The notes: a model not told the origin generated them from the sequence alone. DNA of 50,225 nucleotides from Enhygromyxa salina (GCF_002994615.1 NZ_PVNK01000209.1:1-50225); one strand, 5' to 3'. Counted from the first letter of the stretch, positions 8,719-17,601 are shown. A program made the numbers and translations.

Positions 8719-9781
8719 GCTCGTCGACACTGGCGAGGCGCGGGGCCGGGTTCAGGCGGTCACGAGCAGGATCGAGATCGACGAGCTCGCCGTGGCGGCC
8801 GAAGCCAACGATCACGTCGTGCGCGGCCATCAGCTCGACGAGCTGCGCGCCGTTGACCAGGCGCAGGCGCGGCTCGGCGGCCCCGGCCTCGCGCGCGGCC
8901 TTCGAGAAGTCCGAGGTCGTGATCAAGATCGCCTGGCCGAGGCGCCCGCGGACGAGCACGCCGATCATCTCGTCGACGACCCGCCGACCCAGCGACCTCG
9001 CCCAGCGCTTGGCCTGGGCCGCGACCGCGAGCTCGTGGCCCCAGCGGTCGCGGTGGACCGCGAGCACGTCGACGCCCCCGTCCCCGCTGCCCCCGACGAC
9101 GCGGACCTGCCCGTAGCCCATCGCCGCGAGCAGCTCGGCGCAGATGCCCTCGAAGCGCGCGGGCGTGGCCCGGTGGAGCCAGTCGAGGGTCCGCTGCTTG
9201 GCCACGGCGTTGTGGTGGGCGACCATGCGCTCGAGCTGCTCCCCGAGCTTGGGGATCGCCAGCGCGCCCGCGGCCGGCTGCTCGGGCCCGATGAGGTAGC
9301 GACGCCAGCGAAGCAGGGTTCGGGCCCGGCGCCTGGCCGTCGAGCTCGACAGCCCGGTCAGCGCCTCGATCCGCCGGGCGAGCTCGGCGCTGGTCAGCGA
9401 CTCGCCCGCGAACAACGAGGCGAAGGGCGCGAGCGGGGGCGCGGCCGCGATCGCCTGGCGAAACACGGCCCGCTCATCGAGCGAGCCCTCGGCCGTCGCG
9501 AGCAGGCGCTCGCCGAGGCTCGTGATCCGCAAGCCCTGCTCATCGCGCTCGGCGAGCGCGAGCAGCTCGGCGCCGTGGCGGTAGTAGTTGAAGTGGCGCG
9601 CGTCGACGCCGAGGTACTCCTGCAGCGTCGCCGGGTGGCTGACGCCGTCGCGGATCGCCAGCGCGAGGCGCCGCAGGTGGGCGAGTCGATCGGCCTGGGG
9701 TATGTCGATAGTTCGGCAAGTCGCGGGCTGAGGTCGGCGATACTTCGCGACCGTCTTCCCAACTCGAAGCGCACGACCCAC
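8687..9781 (-). CDS. winged-helix protein with Mrr-type restriction endonuclease domain
   Basis: 364 residues. The C-terminal part (about 205-320) matches the Mrr_cat/restriction-endonuclease-like family: FEGICAELLAAMGY (210-223), GGSGDGGVDV (230-239) supplying the catalytic Asp, QAKRW (256-260) in place of the (D/E)XK half, then ILITTSDFSKAARE (285-298). The N-terminal 30-200 region is helical with two winged-helix-like segments (LQEYLGVDARHFNYYRHGAELL; LTSAELARRIEALTGLSSSTARRRARTLL) and probably binds DNA. Such proteins cut modified or foreign DNA (type IV-like), so a defence role is plausible, but no partner methylase or helicase is near. The start is GTG 9781, with CAGGCT 6 nt before it. 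Confidence 0.85.
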   Translation of the reverse strand: MGRALRVGKTVAKYRRPQPATCRTIDIPQADRLAHLRRLALAIRDGVSHPATLQEYLGVDARHFNYYRHGAELLALAERDEQGLRITSLGERLLATAEGSLDERAVFRQAIAAAPPLAPFASLFAGESLTSAELARRIEALTGLSSSTARRRARTLLRWRRYLIGPEQPAAGALAIPKLGEQLERMVAHHNAVAKQRTLDWLHRATPARFEGICAELLAAMGYGQVRVVGGSGDGGVDVLAVHRDRWGHELAVAAQAKRWARSLGRRVVDEMIGVLVRGRLGQAILITTSDFSKAAREAGAAEPRLRLVNGAQLVELMAAHDVIVGFGRHGELVDLDPARDRLNPAPRLASVDELTARPAGPGL

Positions 9782-9880
9782 GGTCTGAGCCTGCCATGGC
9801 CAGCCGAGGTCCGGCTACCCCGCCGCGAGGTCGGGCCCGCGCGCGGGCTCGCGCATACGAGCGAGGTCGAGCTCGACCGG

Positions 9881-9900
9881 CTAGCAGCCCGGGCTGCTAG
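9881..9900. terminator. perfect 20-bp palindrome containing a stop codon
   Basis: CTAGCAGCCCGGGCTGCTAG is fully self-complementary. It contains the TAG stop (9897-9899 on the minus strand) of the glycosyltransferase gene. A close relative lies at 32041-32060, also over a stop codon, and the half-site TAGCAGCCCG recurs at 16248. Likely a 3'-end hairpin or protein-binding site. Confidence 0.55.
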
Positions 9901-11573
9901 TCCACGCGGCGAAACACCACGTAGTGAAACTGACCGCTGTCGCTGTTGAAGCGACGCTGCTCTCGCCAGCCCGCCTTGAAGCGCTCACGGTCGACCAGCT
10001 CGCGATAGATCTTCCCCCGCGGCGCGATCTTCTTGGCGCTGCGGCTGTGCACGACGATCACCCGCGGTCGCTGCTCGTCGAGGATCCAGTCGGCCGCGCG
10101 GCTCGGGTCACCGCGCAGGGGCGGCTCGGCGAACTGTGGCGTGTTGAGACAAAAGGCGTCGAGGATCGGCGCGTCGCCGGTCCAGCCCGCCACGCCGACG
10201 TCCCCGAGCAGGGCCCGCTCGCCAGGGTCGAGCTCATGGGCGAGGTAGCGCCCGAGCGCAGCGCGAGCGCGGGTCCGCGCGCCGTAGCCCTTGGCGCGCG
10301 CCTCCAGGTCTTCGCGCTCCGGGAGCCCCCCCAGCGGCGAGGCGCTGGCCAGGACCGCGAGCAAGAGCGCAGGCTCGACCCAGCGCGCCGCGATCCCGCG
10401 CCCGACCCACGCGGCCAGGCGAGTGGCGCTCACGCCCGCGAGCACGCACAAGAGCGCGTGGGCGGCGAGGAAGTGGCGCAGGTCGTGTCCGATCAGCGGA
10501 TCGGCGCCGACCAGCGCGAGCGCGTAGACGGCCGCGAGGGCGATCGGCAGCAGCACGCGAGCGTCGAGTGAGCGCAGCGGCCACAGCAGGGCCAGGACCA
10601 GGGTCAAGGGCGCCGCGGACCAGTAGGCCCCGAGCAGCGCGAAGCGATCGTGATGACCGGTCTTGCACCGGACGGTGTTGGGCAGGAGCTCGCCGAAGTA
10701 GGCGTGGCGCCACGCCGCGTAGGCCAGCATCAGGGGCACGAACACGCCGACGAAGCCGAGCACCGCGCGGCGGTAGCCGCGGCCGTCGAAGCTGCGATCG
10801 TCCGACCGAGAGTCGATCCACAGCTGGGCCCCCGCGCCGACCCCGACGGCGGCCGCGACCAGCGGACCCTCGGGCCGCAGCAAGGAGCCCAGCATGCACA
10901 GGCCCCCGGCCACCGCCAGCGCCCGCGGACGCAGGGGTCCGCGGGCGAGGCCGACGCTGTCGCCTCCGCCGTCGCCCGCGTCGAGCTCGACCCGCTCGAA
11001 GCCGAGCCCGCGCAGGCACGCGAGCACCACGCCACAACACAGGGCGACGTACACCGAGGTCTCGAGCCCGCTGACCGACCACCAGATCACGCCGCGCTGC
11101 AGCGAGTAAAACGCGAAGGGCAGCAGGGCCGGGAGCGGCCGCACGAAGCGTCGGGCGATCGCCCACTGGAGATAGGCGATCGCGACGAGCGAGGCGCAGC
11201 CGAGCAGCTTGAGCGGCGCGGCGTCGAGCTCTCCGAGCGCGCCGAAGCCCGCGGCGATGACCACGTAGGCGAAGTTCGAGTAGCCCTCGACCGGGGCCTC
11301 GCCGAGGTTCCAGACCAGGCCGTCCCCGGCCAGCAGGTGCCGGGCGTAGCGCAGCGTGATGTAGGCGTCGTCGGTCGTGAACGACCAGGCCGCGGCGACC
11401 CGCGCGAGCGTGCGCCAGGCCAGCCACGCGCACGCGAGCACGAACGCGACCGCGCCGAAGCGCTCGAGCTTGCGACGGTCTCCCGGGACCTCGGAGCCCG
11501 CGCGAGCCGAGGGTGTCGGGCCGCAGGCCCGAGTCAGGCGACGATGAGCATCGCGCTGCGGCCCCTTCCCCAT
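9897..11573 (-). CDS. GT-C fold membrane glycosyltransferase
   Basis: 558 residues with about 10 membrane helices and a soluble C-terminal part of about 130 residues. The N-terminal loop after the first helix reads FTTDDAYITLRYARHLLAGD and is followed by GLVWNLGEAPVEGYSNF. This DD plus EGY(S/T)NF arrangement is typical of GT-C lipid-phosphate-sugar transferases related to mycobacterial AftB. These enzymes take a sugar from a polyprenyl phosphate on the outer face of the inner membrane. The acceptor is unknown. ATG 11573 lies 9 bp after the stop of the CphA-like Mur ligase, suggesting one operon; the open frame upstream of it is the shadow of that gene. A link to cyanophycin is not evident. 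Confidence 0.8.
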   Translation of the reverse strand: MGKGPQRDAHRRLTRACGPTPSARAGSEVPGDRRKLERFGAVAFVLACAWLAWRTLARVAAAWSFTTDDAYITLRYARHLLAGDGLVWNLGEAPVEGYSNFAYVVIAAGFGALGELDAAPLKLLGCASLVAIAYLQWAIARRFVRPLPALLPFAFYSLQRGVIWWSVSGLETSVYVALCCGVVLACLRGLGFERVELDAGDGGGDSVGLARGPLRPRALAVAGGLCMLGSLLRPEGPLVAAAVGVGAGAQLWIDSRSDDRSFDGRGYRRAVLGFVGVFVPLMLAYAAWRHAYFGELLPNTVRCKTGHHDRFALLGAYWSAAPLTLVLALLWPLRSLDARVLLPIALAAVYALALVGADPLIGHDLRHFLAAHALLCVLAGVSATRLAAWVGRGIAARWVEPALLLAVLASASPLGGLPEREDLEARAKGYGARTRARAALGRYLAHELDPGERALLGDVGVAGWTGDAPILDAFCLNTPQFAEPPLRGDPSRAADWILDEQRPRVIVVHSRSAKKIAPRGKIYRELVDRERFKAGWREQRRFNSDSGQFHYVVFRRVD

Positions 11574-11580
11574 CGCCCGC

Positions 11581-13335
11581 TCAGGTCCCGGCCCGCAGCC
11601 GCCCCGGTCGCGCGTCGTGCTCGCGCAGCCAGGCGTCGACGGCGTCGCGCTCGGTGTGGACGAGCACGACCACGAGCTCACCGGGCTCGGCGAGCTCGAG
11701 CGCGGCGTCGAGCGACGCGACCTCGGACTCGGTGTGAAGGATCGCGCCCGGGTCGAGGCCGGCGGCGCGCAGGGCCTGATCGAGGATCCGCGGGACCTCG
11801 CCCGGCGCCCGCCCGCGCCGGTGACTGCCGAGCTCGCGCACGATGATCCGCCGCGGCCGAAACGAGACCAGCGCCCTCGCCTGGGCCCGGAGCTGGTCGT
11901 CGCCGCGGTCGCCGGCCATGCCAAAGCACAGCAGCGGCCGCCGAGCGAGGCCGCGCACGAGCTCGGAGATCGCCTCGAGCCCGGCGAGGTTGTGGGCGAA
12001 GTCGAGCAGCAGGTCGACGGTCTCGCCGCCTCGCCGCGTGACCTGCCAGACCCGCGCGCGCCCGGGGTTGTCCTCGGGTCGGGCTCCAAACTCGCGCAGC
12101 CCGGCGACGATCGCCGCGTCGTCGAAGCCCAGCCCCCGAGCCGCGGCCGCGGCCGCGAGCGCGTTTTGGACGTTGTGACGCGCGAGGCCCCCGAGGCTCA
12201 GGGGCATCTCGTCGACCCGGCACAGCTCGCTGCGCTCGAGCCCGACGCTCCGGACCACGCCCCCCTCGACGACGGTCCAGACCTCGCCGCCGCGGGCCCG
12301 CGCCTCGGCGAGCACGGGGTTGTCGGGCTCGCTCGAGACCCACACGATCGGGGCGGCGAGCTCCTGTGCGGCCGCCCAGGCGACCAGCGCCGGGCTGTCG
12401 GCGCCAAGGACCACGCGGCCGCCGGGCGCCACGATCTTCGCGACGATGCCCTTGGCCATCGCCATGCCCTCGACGTCGAAGATGCCGTACTCGCCGAGGT
12501 GATCGCTGGCCACGTTGGTGACGACGCCGACCGCACAGCTCGAGACCGCCGCGCCGCGCCGCAGCAGGCCCCCGCGCGCCGTCTCGAGCAGCGCGAGCTC
12601 GATCGCCGGGTTGCGCAGGACCGCCCGGGCCCCGCCGGGCCCCGTCCAGTCGCCGGACTCGACCTCGCGCTCGTCGACGCACAGCCCGTCCGTAGACGTG
12701 TTGCCGACGCGCACGCCCTGCCTGGCGGCGATCCGCGCGAGCAGCCGCGTGGTCGTGGTCTTGCCGTTGGTCCCGGTGATCAGCGCGATCGCTCGCCCGC
12801 GGAGGCGGGACCAGTCGAGCGACTCGGGCTCGGGCAGCGCGGCGACAGGCCAGCGCCCCGAGTCCGCGAAGTAGCCGAGCGAGAGCTCGTCGTCGTCGAT
12901 CAGCCACGGGACCCCGCGGGCCTCGGCCGCGGCGATCAGCGCGAGCGCGCCGCGACGCTCGGCCTGCTCTTGCGCGGCCACGGCCGCGAGCCGAGCCATG
13001 GCGGCTGGCTCGGGCTCCGCCTCAGCTTCGAGCCGGGCCACGGCGACCGCCCACTCGTTGACCTCGGTCGCGGCGTAGAGGCGATCGACCGCCGCGCTGA
13101 ACATCAGCTCGGCCCCGCGCAGGCCCTCGGGCGACTCGAAGGGGCGCGCGTGGAGCTCGGCGGTCCAGCCGAGCGCGGTCAGGGCCCGGGCCAGCGCCTC
13201 GCGCCAGCGGCCGATGAAGGCCTCACGGTCGACGCCCGCGCCAAAGCGCAGCTCGACCACGGCGCCCGCCGATCGGCAGTGCAGGTTGGGCCCCGTCAGC
13301 CGGCGCGAGTCGACGAGTTCGACCGCCGGGCCCAC
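11581..13335 (-). CDS. CphA-like Mur ligase lacking the ATP-grasp domain
   Basis: 584 residues. Residues 1-185 resemble the N-domain of cyanophycin synthetase (RRLTGPNLHC near 11-20; GVPWLIDDDELSLGY). There is then no ATP-grasp domain; the Mur ligase domain follows directly with P-loop ITGTNGKTTTTR (186-197), ETARGGLLRRG, VTNVASDHLGEYG, LGGLARHNVQNALAA and DFAHNLAGL. In CphA the ATP-grasp half adds Asp and the Mur half adds Arg, so this protein could at most carry out an Arg-type (Mur) ligation, or act on another peptide (inference). GTG 13335 starts 3 bp after the cphA stop, so it is translated from the same message. Upstream reading is a cphA shadow. Confidence 0.85.
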   Translation of the reverse strand: MGPAVELVDSRRLTGPNLHCRSAGAVVELRFGAGVDREAFIGRWREALARALTALGWTAELHARPFESPEGLRGAELMFSAAVDRLYAATEVNEWAVAVARLEAEAEPEPAAMARLAAVAAQEQAERRGALALIAAAEARGVPWLIDDDELSLGYFADSGRWPVAALPEPESLDWSRLRGRAIALITGTNGKTTTTRLLARIAARQGVRVGNTSTDGLCVDEREVESGDWTGPGGARAVLRNPAIELALLETARGGLLRRGAAVSSCAVGVVTNVASDHLGEYGIFDVEGMAMAKGIVAKIVAPGGRVVLGADSPALVAWAAAQELAAPIVWVSSEPDNPVLAEARARGGEVWTVVEGGVVRSVGLERSELCRVDEMPLSLGGLARHNVQNALAAAAAARGLGFDDAAIVAGLREFGARPEDNPGRARVWQVTRRGGETVDLLLDFAHNLAGLEAISELVRGLARRPLLCFGMAGDRGDDQLRAQARALVSFRPRRIIVRELGSHRRGRAPGEVPRILDQALRAAGLDPGAILHTESEVASLDAALELAEPGELVVVLVHTERDAVDAWLREHDARPGRLRAGT

Positions 13336-13337
13336 GC

Positions 13338-16208
13338 TCAGTCGTTCTCCTCGCGCGCCAGGCGGACCCCGCGCTCGTCGACGATCACGTCCTTGTCGCG
13401 CCCGATCGTCAGGGGTCGCGGGTCGCGAACCGGCTCGACGTCCCCCCCGCCGACCTCGACCTCGGCCCCCGCCCCGGCTTCGGCCTCGGCGGTCGCAAGG
13501 GGCACGATCGGGTGCGAGCCCGTCGCGAGGTCGCCGATCTGATCCTTGCCGGGGCTGGCCCCGGCCTCGCCAAAGCGAACGATCTGCTTCCAGCACCGGG
13601 TGATGTCGTCGCCGAAGATCACGAGCAGATCGCCGCGCTCGCCCGCGGCGAGTCCGGCGAGGATCGCGTCCTGCTCGTCCTCGATGATCGTGATCGCCTC
13701 GTCGGCCACGCCCGCCGAGCGCAGGGCCGCTCGCAGCAGCCCGGTGACCTCGCCCGGCTCGCGCCCGCGCAGCGAGTCGTCGCGCCGGAGCACGAAGCGG
13801 TCGAAGGCCGTCGCCGCGGCCGCTCCGATCGCGCGGATGTCTTCGTCACGGCGATCGCCGGGGGCCGAGAGCACGCACAAGCGCCGCCCGTTGACCTCCA
13901 TCCGCCGCGCGGTCTCGGCCATCGCCGCGACCGCGGCCGGGTTGTGGCCGTAGTCCAAGATGACCTTGAAGGGCAGATCATCGAACACGTTGAGGCGCCC
14001 GGGGGCCTGGAAGAAGGTGGTGTCGAAGGTCCGCAGCCCGACCCGGATGTTGTCGACCTTCACGTCCATGACCCAGGCGATCAGGGCGGCGAACATCGCG
14101 TTTTGGACGTTGAACAGCGCCTTGCCCTCGAGCGTGGCCGGGATCAGGTGGGTCCACAGCAGCGGGATGTGGCTGCCGCGATCGTAGAGCGTGATCATCT
14201 GCCCGTTGATGCCCTCTTCGAGCACGCACGCGGCCCCGCCCGCGCGGATGTGCTCGCGGACCAGCTCGTGCTTGGGGTTTTGCGTCACGTAGGCGATGCG
14301 CTTGGCCCGGGAGTAGTCGGCCATCTCGAGGCAGCGCCGGTCGTCGGCGTTGAGCACCGCGCAGTCGCGGCTGACCTCGACGACGATCCGCTTGAGCGCG
14401 GCGAGCTCCTCGACGCTGTCGATCCCGCCGAGGCCGAGGTGGTCGGCGCTGACGTTGAGGACCGCGCCGACCTTGTTGGACCGGTAGCCGAGCCCGGCCC
14501 GCAGCAAGCCGCCGCGGGCGGTCTCGAGCACCGCGGCGTCGACCGAGGGATCGCGCAGGACCATCTGGGCCGAGACCGGCCCGGTCATGTCGCCGCCGAC
14601 GGTCCGCTCGCCGTCGATGTAGACGCCGTCGGTCGTGCACAGGCCGACGGTGTGGCCCGACATCTTGAGGATGTGCGCGACCATCCGGCTGGCCGTGGTC
14701 TTGCCGTTGGTCCCCGTGATCGAGGCGATCGGGATCCGCGTGGGTGTGCCCGGCGGGAACAGCATGTCCATGACCGGCTCGGCGACGTCGCGGGGCGTGC
14801 CCTCGGTCGGGGCCACGTGCATGCGGAAGCCCGGCGCCGCGTTGACCTCGCAGATCGCCCCGCCGACCTCGCGATAGGAGCGCGAGATGTCGCGGGTGAT
14901 GAAGTCGATGCCGGCGACGTCGAGGCCGATCGCCGACGCGGCCCGCTGGGCCATCTCGCGGTTGTCGGGGTGGACGACGTCGGTCAGATCGACCGCGGTC
15001 CCGCCGGTCGAGAGGTTGCCGGTCGAGCGCAGGTAAAAGACCCGCCCGGCGGCGAGGACCGAGTCCTTCGTCTCGCCCGCGAGCTCGAGCAGGCGCGTGG
15101 CCTGGTGATCGAGCTCGATCCGGGTCAGGACCTTCTCATGGCCGATGCCGCGGCGCGGATCCGAATTGACCAGGTCGATGAGCTGCTCGACGGTGTGCTC
15201 GCCGTCGCCGACGATGTGGCCCGGGACGCGCTTGGCGACCGCGCGCAGCGTGCCGTCGATGACCAGCATCCGGTGGTCGAAGCCCTCGATGTAGGTCTCG
15301 ACGATGATCGTGCGCGAGTGCTCCCGGGCCTTGTCAAAGGCCACGCGCACGGCCTCCTTGTCGCCGAGGTTGATCGACACGCCGCGCCCGTGGTTGGCGT
15401 TGAGCGGCTTGACGACGACCGGGAAGCCGAGCCGCTCGGCCGTGGCCGCGGCCCGCTCGGCGCTGCGGACCAGGTACTGGCGCGGGACCGGGAGCCCGAG
15501 GTCGGCGAGGATCTGGTTGGTCTCTTCCTTGTCCGAGGCGATCTCGACCGCGATGTGGCGGGTCTCGGAGGTGACCGTGGCCTGGATCCGCTTTTGGTAG
15601 CGACCGTGGCCGAGCTGGACCAGCGAGTAGTCGTTGAGCCGCAGCCACGGGATGTCGCGGGCCTCGGCCGCGCGGACCAGCGAGGCCGTCGAGGGCCCGA
15701 GCTGGCGGCGCTGGGCCATGCCGATCAGATCTTCGAGCTCGTCGGCGAAGTCGAGCTCGGCCTCGTCGGGCACGCCGTCGAGGCCGAGCGAGGCCGGGAT
15801 CAGCGAGTGGAGCAGGCGCAGCGCGAGCTTGCCCGCGGCCGCGCCGACCCGCTCCTCCTCGAACTGGTAGATGACGTGGTACTCGCCCTCGACCCCGGCC
15901 CCGCGGGTCTTGCCGAAGCTGACGTCGGCGCCCGCGAGGTTCTGGATCTCGATCGCGACGTGCTCGAGCACGTGGCCGAGCCAGGTGCCCTCGTCCTCGC
16001 TCAGGCGACGGATGAAGCCGCCCGCCCCGCCGAAGGAGCAGCCGTGCTCGTCGAGGGTCGGGATCGCCGCGAGCAGGGCATCGACGAAGCCCGGCAGCTT
16101 CGCGCTCGGCCACTGCTCGAGCTCGCCGAGCGCGACGCGCAGGCGGATGACCGGAAAGTGGGCGTAGAGGTTCGGGCCGCGGTAGATGCGTTGCTCGAGG
16201 ATCTTCAT
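13338..16208 (-). CDS. cphA: cyanophycin synthetase
   Basis: 956 residues, close to the usual 870-900 plus a C-terminal tail. It makes cyanophycin (multi-L-arginyl-poly-L-aspartate) from ATP, Asp and Arg. N-domain 1-160 begins MKILEQRIYRGPNLYA. The ATP-grasp domain spans about 215-475 (FPVVVKPLNANHGRGV 262-277; CEVNAAPGFRMH 453-464) and adds Asp. The Mur ligase domain runs from about 490 (ITGTNGKTTASR 497-508; ETARGGLLRAG; LNVSADHLGLGG; LDYGHNPAA) and adds Arg. A variable Ala/Glu/Val-rich tail of about 80 residues ends in IVDERGVRLAREEND-like sequence. It is followed by the CphA-like Mur ligase and preceded by cphB. The 5' region holds a 101-bp inverted-repeat element that may affect expression. 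Confidence 0.97.
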   Translation of the reverse strand: MKILEQRIYRGPNLYAHFPVIRLRVALGELEQWPSAKLPGFVDALLAAIPTLDEHGCSFGGAGGFIRRLSEDEGTWLGHVLEHVAIEIQNLAGADVSFGKTRGAGVEGEYHVIYQFEEERVGAAAGKLALRLLHSLIPASLGLDGVPDEAELDFADELEDLIGMAQRRQLGPSTASLVRAAEARDIPWLRLNDYSLVQLGHGRYQKRIQATVTSETRHIAVEIASDKEETNQILADLGLPVPRQYLVRSAERAAATAERLGFPVVVKPLNANHGRGVSINLGDKEAVRVAFDKAREHSRTIIVETYIEGFDHRMLVIDGTLRAVAKRVPGHIVGDGEHTVEQLIDLVNSDPRRGIGHEKVLTRIELDHQATRLLELAGETKDSVLAAGRVFYLRSTGNLSTGGTAVDLTDVVHPDNREMAQRAASAIGLDVAGIDFITRDISRSYREVGGAICEVNAAPGFRMHVAPTEGTPRDVAEPVMDMLFPPGTPTRIPIASITGTNGKTTASRMVAHILKMSGHTVGLCTTDGVYIDGERTVGGDMTGPVSAQMVLRDPSVDAAVLETARGGLLRAGLGYRSNKVGAVLNVSADHLGLGGIDSVEELAALKRIVVEVSRDCAVLNADDRRCLEMADYSRAKRIAYVTQNPKHELVREHIRAGGAACVLEEGINGQMITLYDRGSHIPLLWTHLIPATLEGKALFNVQNAMFAALIAWVMDVKVDNIRVGLRTFDTTFFQAPGRLNVFDDLPFKVILDYGHNPAAVAAMAETARRMEVNGRRLCVLSAPGDRRDEDIRAIGAAAATAFDRFVLRRDDSLRGREPGEVTGLLRAALRSAGVADEAITIIEDEQDAILAGLAAGERGDLLVIFGDDITRCWKQIVRFGEAGASPGKDQIGDLATGSHPIVPLATAEAEAGAGAEVEVGGGDVEPVRDPRPLTIGRDKDVIVDERGVRLAREEND

Positions 16209-16250
16209 CGGGACCTAGCGAAGGGCGAGGGTCCCGAGCATGCCTTTAGC

Positions 16251-16351
16251 AGCCCGTGGTGCAAACCTTCACGTCGCCTCGCGCCGGAAATTTCGTCGAG
16301 GGCACGAAGCCAAGACCAAACGAGGCGGCGCGACGGGGTGCACCACGGGCT
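16251..16351 (-). repeat. 101-bp element bounded by perfect 13-bp inverted repeat between cphB and cphA
   Basis: AGCCCGTGGTGCA (16251-16263) and its exact reverse complement (16339-16351) enclose 75 bp. Nested inside, CGTCGC (16272-16277) can pair with GCGACG (16330-16335), and CCTCG (16277-16281) overlaps the pairing partner of CGAGG (16321-16325). On the minus strand it lies after the cphB stop and 42 bp before the cphA start. It may be a structured leader or attenuator, a terminator, or a MITE-like insertion. Confidence 0.55.
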
Positions 16352-16372
16352 CCTGGCCCCCCGCTGCTTCAC

Positions 16373-17209
16373 TCAGTCCGTCACGCCAGGTGGCGGCGTC
16401 GCGACCCTCGCGTGCAGATCGAAGCGCGACCCACCGTTGAGAATGTGGAGCTTGATACCGGTCATGCAGATGCTGTCGCCGGCCGCCGCCGCCCCCATCG
16501 ACGAGTGCTCGAGCTTGCTGGCGTCGATGACCGTGATCGCCCCGCTGCCGATGACCTCGAGCCGGTCGTCGCCGTCGATGAACGCGGCCGTGTCCTCGTC
16601 GAGCCCGATGCCGACCGCGAAGGGGTTGTAGGCCAGGGCCGCGAGCAGCCGGCCGATGCGGTCGCGCTGGCGAAAGTGCTGGTCGATGACGACGCGGTTG
16701 GTCAGGCCGAAGCCGGGCGCGAGCGAGACCATGCCCGCGCGCGGGGTCGCGCCGGACTTGCCAAACGCGATCATGTGCTCGGACAAGATCGCCGCCCCGG
16801 CCGAGGTCCCCCCGACCGCGACCCCGCGGGCGTTGGCCGTGCGGATCGCCCGGGCGACGTCGGTCCCGCCGAGGATCGTCGAGATCCGCAGCTGGTTGCC
16901 GCCGGTCAAGAACACGCCGGTCGCCCCGCGGAGGTAGGCGAGCCACTCGGGGTTGTCGGCGTCGACGCGGCGCTTGTAGTCGAGCACCCGGGCGTCGCCG
17001 GCCCCGAGATCACCAAAGATCCGCTCGTAGCGGGCCCCGGTGTCGTCGAGACGCGAGGCCGTCGGGATCACGGCGATGCGGGCCTCGTCGGCGCCCGAGA
17101 TCTCGACGAAGCGCCGGAGGATGATCGGGTCGCTGTCCTTGTCCTCGGCGCCGCCGACCGGAACGATGTATCCGCGACGCTGGTTGTCTTCGATCTTCGC
17201 AGGGGACAC
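16373..17209 (-). CDS. cphB: cyanophycinase
   Basis: 278 residues, the normal length. Peptidase family S51 serine exopeptidase that releases beta-Asp-Arg dipeptides from cyanophycin in the cytoplasm. Visible marks: GYIVPVGGAEDK near the N-terminus, AVIPTASRL, FLTGGNQLRI, the nucleophile elbow GGTSAGAAI, the catalytic His in VVIDQHFRQRDR, and GIGLDEDTAAF. The start is GTG 17209, with TAGAGG ending 6 nt before it and no Shine-Dalgarno sequence. It is the gene immediately before cphA on the same strand, with iadA further upstream, so polymer breakdown and synthesis are encoded together. Confidence 0.97.
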   Translation of the reverse strand: MSPAKIEDNQRRGYIVPVGGAEDKDSDPIILRRFVEISGADEARIAVIPTASRLDDTGARYERIFGDLGAGDARVLDYKRRVDADNPEWLAYLRGATGVFLTGGNQLRISTILGGTDVARAIRTANARGVAVGGTSAGAAILSEHMIAFGKSGATPRAGMVSLAPGFGLTNRVVIDQHFRQRDRIGRLLAALAYNPFAVGIGLDEDTAAFIDGDDRLEVIGSGAITVIDASKLEHSSMGAAAAGDSICMTGIKLHILNGGSRFDLHARVATPPPGVTD

Positions 17210-17215
17210 GGGATG

Positions 17216-17221
17216 CCTCTA
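17216..17221 (-). promoter_or_regulatory. -10-like hexamer abutting the cphB GTG
   Basis: TAGAGG on the minus strand ends 6 nt before GTG 17209. It is a weaker match than others in the window, but the spacing is identical. Confidence 0.3.
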
Positions 17222-17283
17222 GAGGCGATGTGTCGCCGATGCGGGCCCGTTCCACAAGCCCGCGAAGCCCGCGTCAGCCTGGT

Positions 17284-17601
17284 TCAGCCGGTCCGCTTGA
17301 TCAGGTGGTAGCCAAAGTCGGTCTCGACCACGCCGCTGACGTCACCGATCTCCATCGAGAAGGCCGCGGTCTCGAAGGCCGGGACCATCTGGCCCTTGCC
17401 AAACTGGCCGAGATCGCCGCCCTTGCGGCCCGAGGGGCAATCCGAGTGGGTCTGCGCGAGCTCGGCGAAGTCGGCTCCGCCGTCGACCTTGGCCTTGATC
17501 TCCTTGATCAGCTGATCGGCCTCGGCCTTGCTGCGGGTCGCGCTCGACCGCGCAGAGCCCTTGTACATGAGCAGGATGTGTGACGCGCGCACGCTGGACA
17601 T
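17284..17601 (-). CDS. parvulin-type peptidyl-prolyl isomerase
   Basis: 105 residues, a stand-alone parvulin domain without signal peptide, so cytoplasmic. Family marks: VRASHILLMYKG at the N-terminus (first catalytic His), FAELAQTHSDCPSGRKGGDLGQFG in the middle, MVPAFETAAFSM, and VETDFGYHLIKRTG at the end (second His). It catalyses cis-trans isomerisation of prolyl bonds. ATG 17601 is chosen because the coding signal begins there and TACCAA ends 6 nt before it; the longer frame adds only a shadow extension. It sits between iadA and cphB on the same strand. A link to cyanophycin is not evident. Confidence 0.93.
   Translation of the reverse strand: MSSVRASHILLMYKGSARSSATRSKAEADQLIKEIKAKVDGGADFAELAQTHSDCPSGRKGGDLGQFGKGQMVPAFETAAFSMEIGDVSGVVETDFGYHLIKRTG

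Noticed and set aside
16209..16220. TAGGTC directly before the cphA ATG as another leaderless promoter
   Set aside because: The spacing is only 3 nt, outside the 5-9 nt range of the other cases.
13512..16631. 1039-codon open frame on the plus strand opposite cphA
   Set aside because: It is a mirror frame of a strongly biased GC-rich gene. The protein is a monotonous Arg/Asp/Gly/Val/Leu mixture without domains, while the minus strand encodes a clear CphA.
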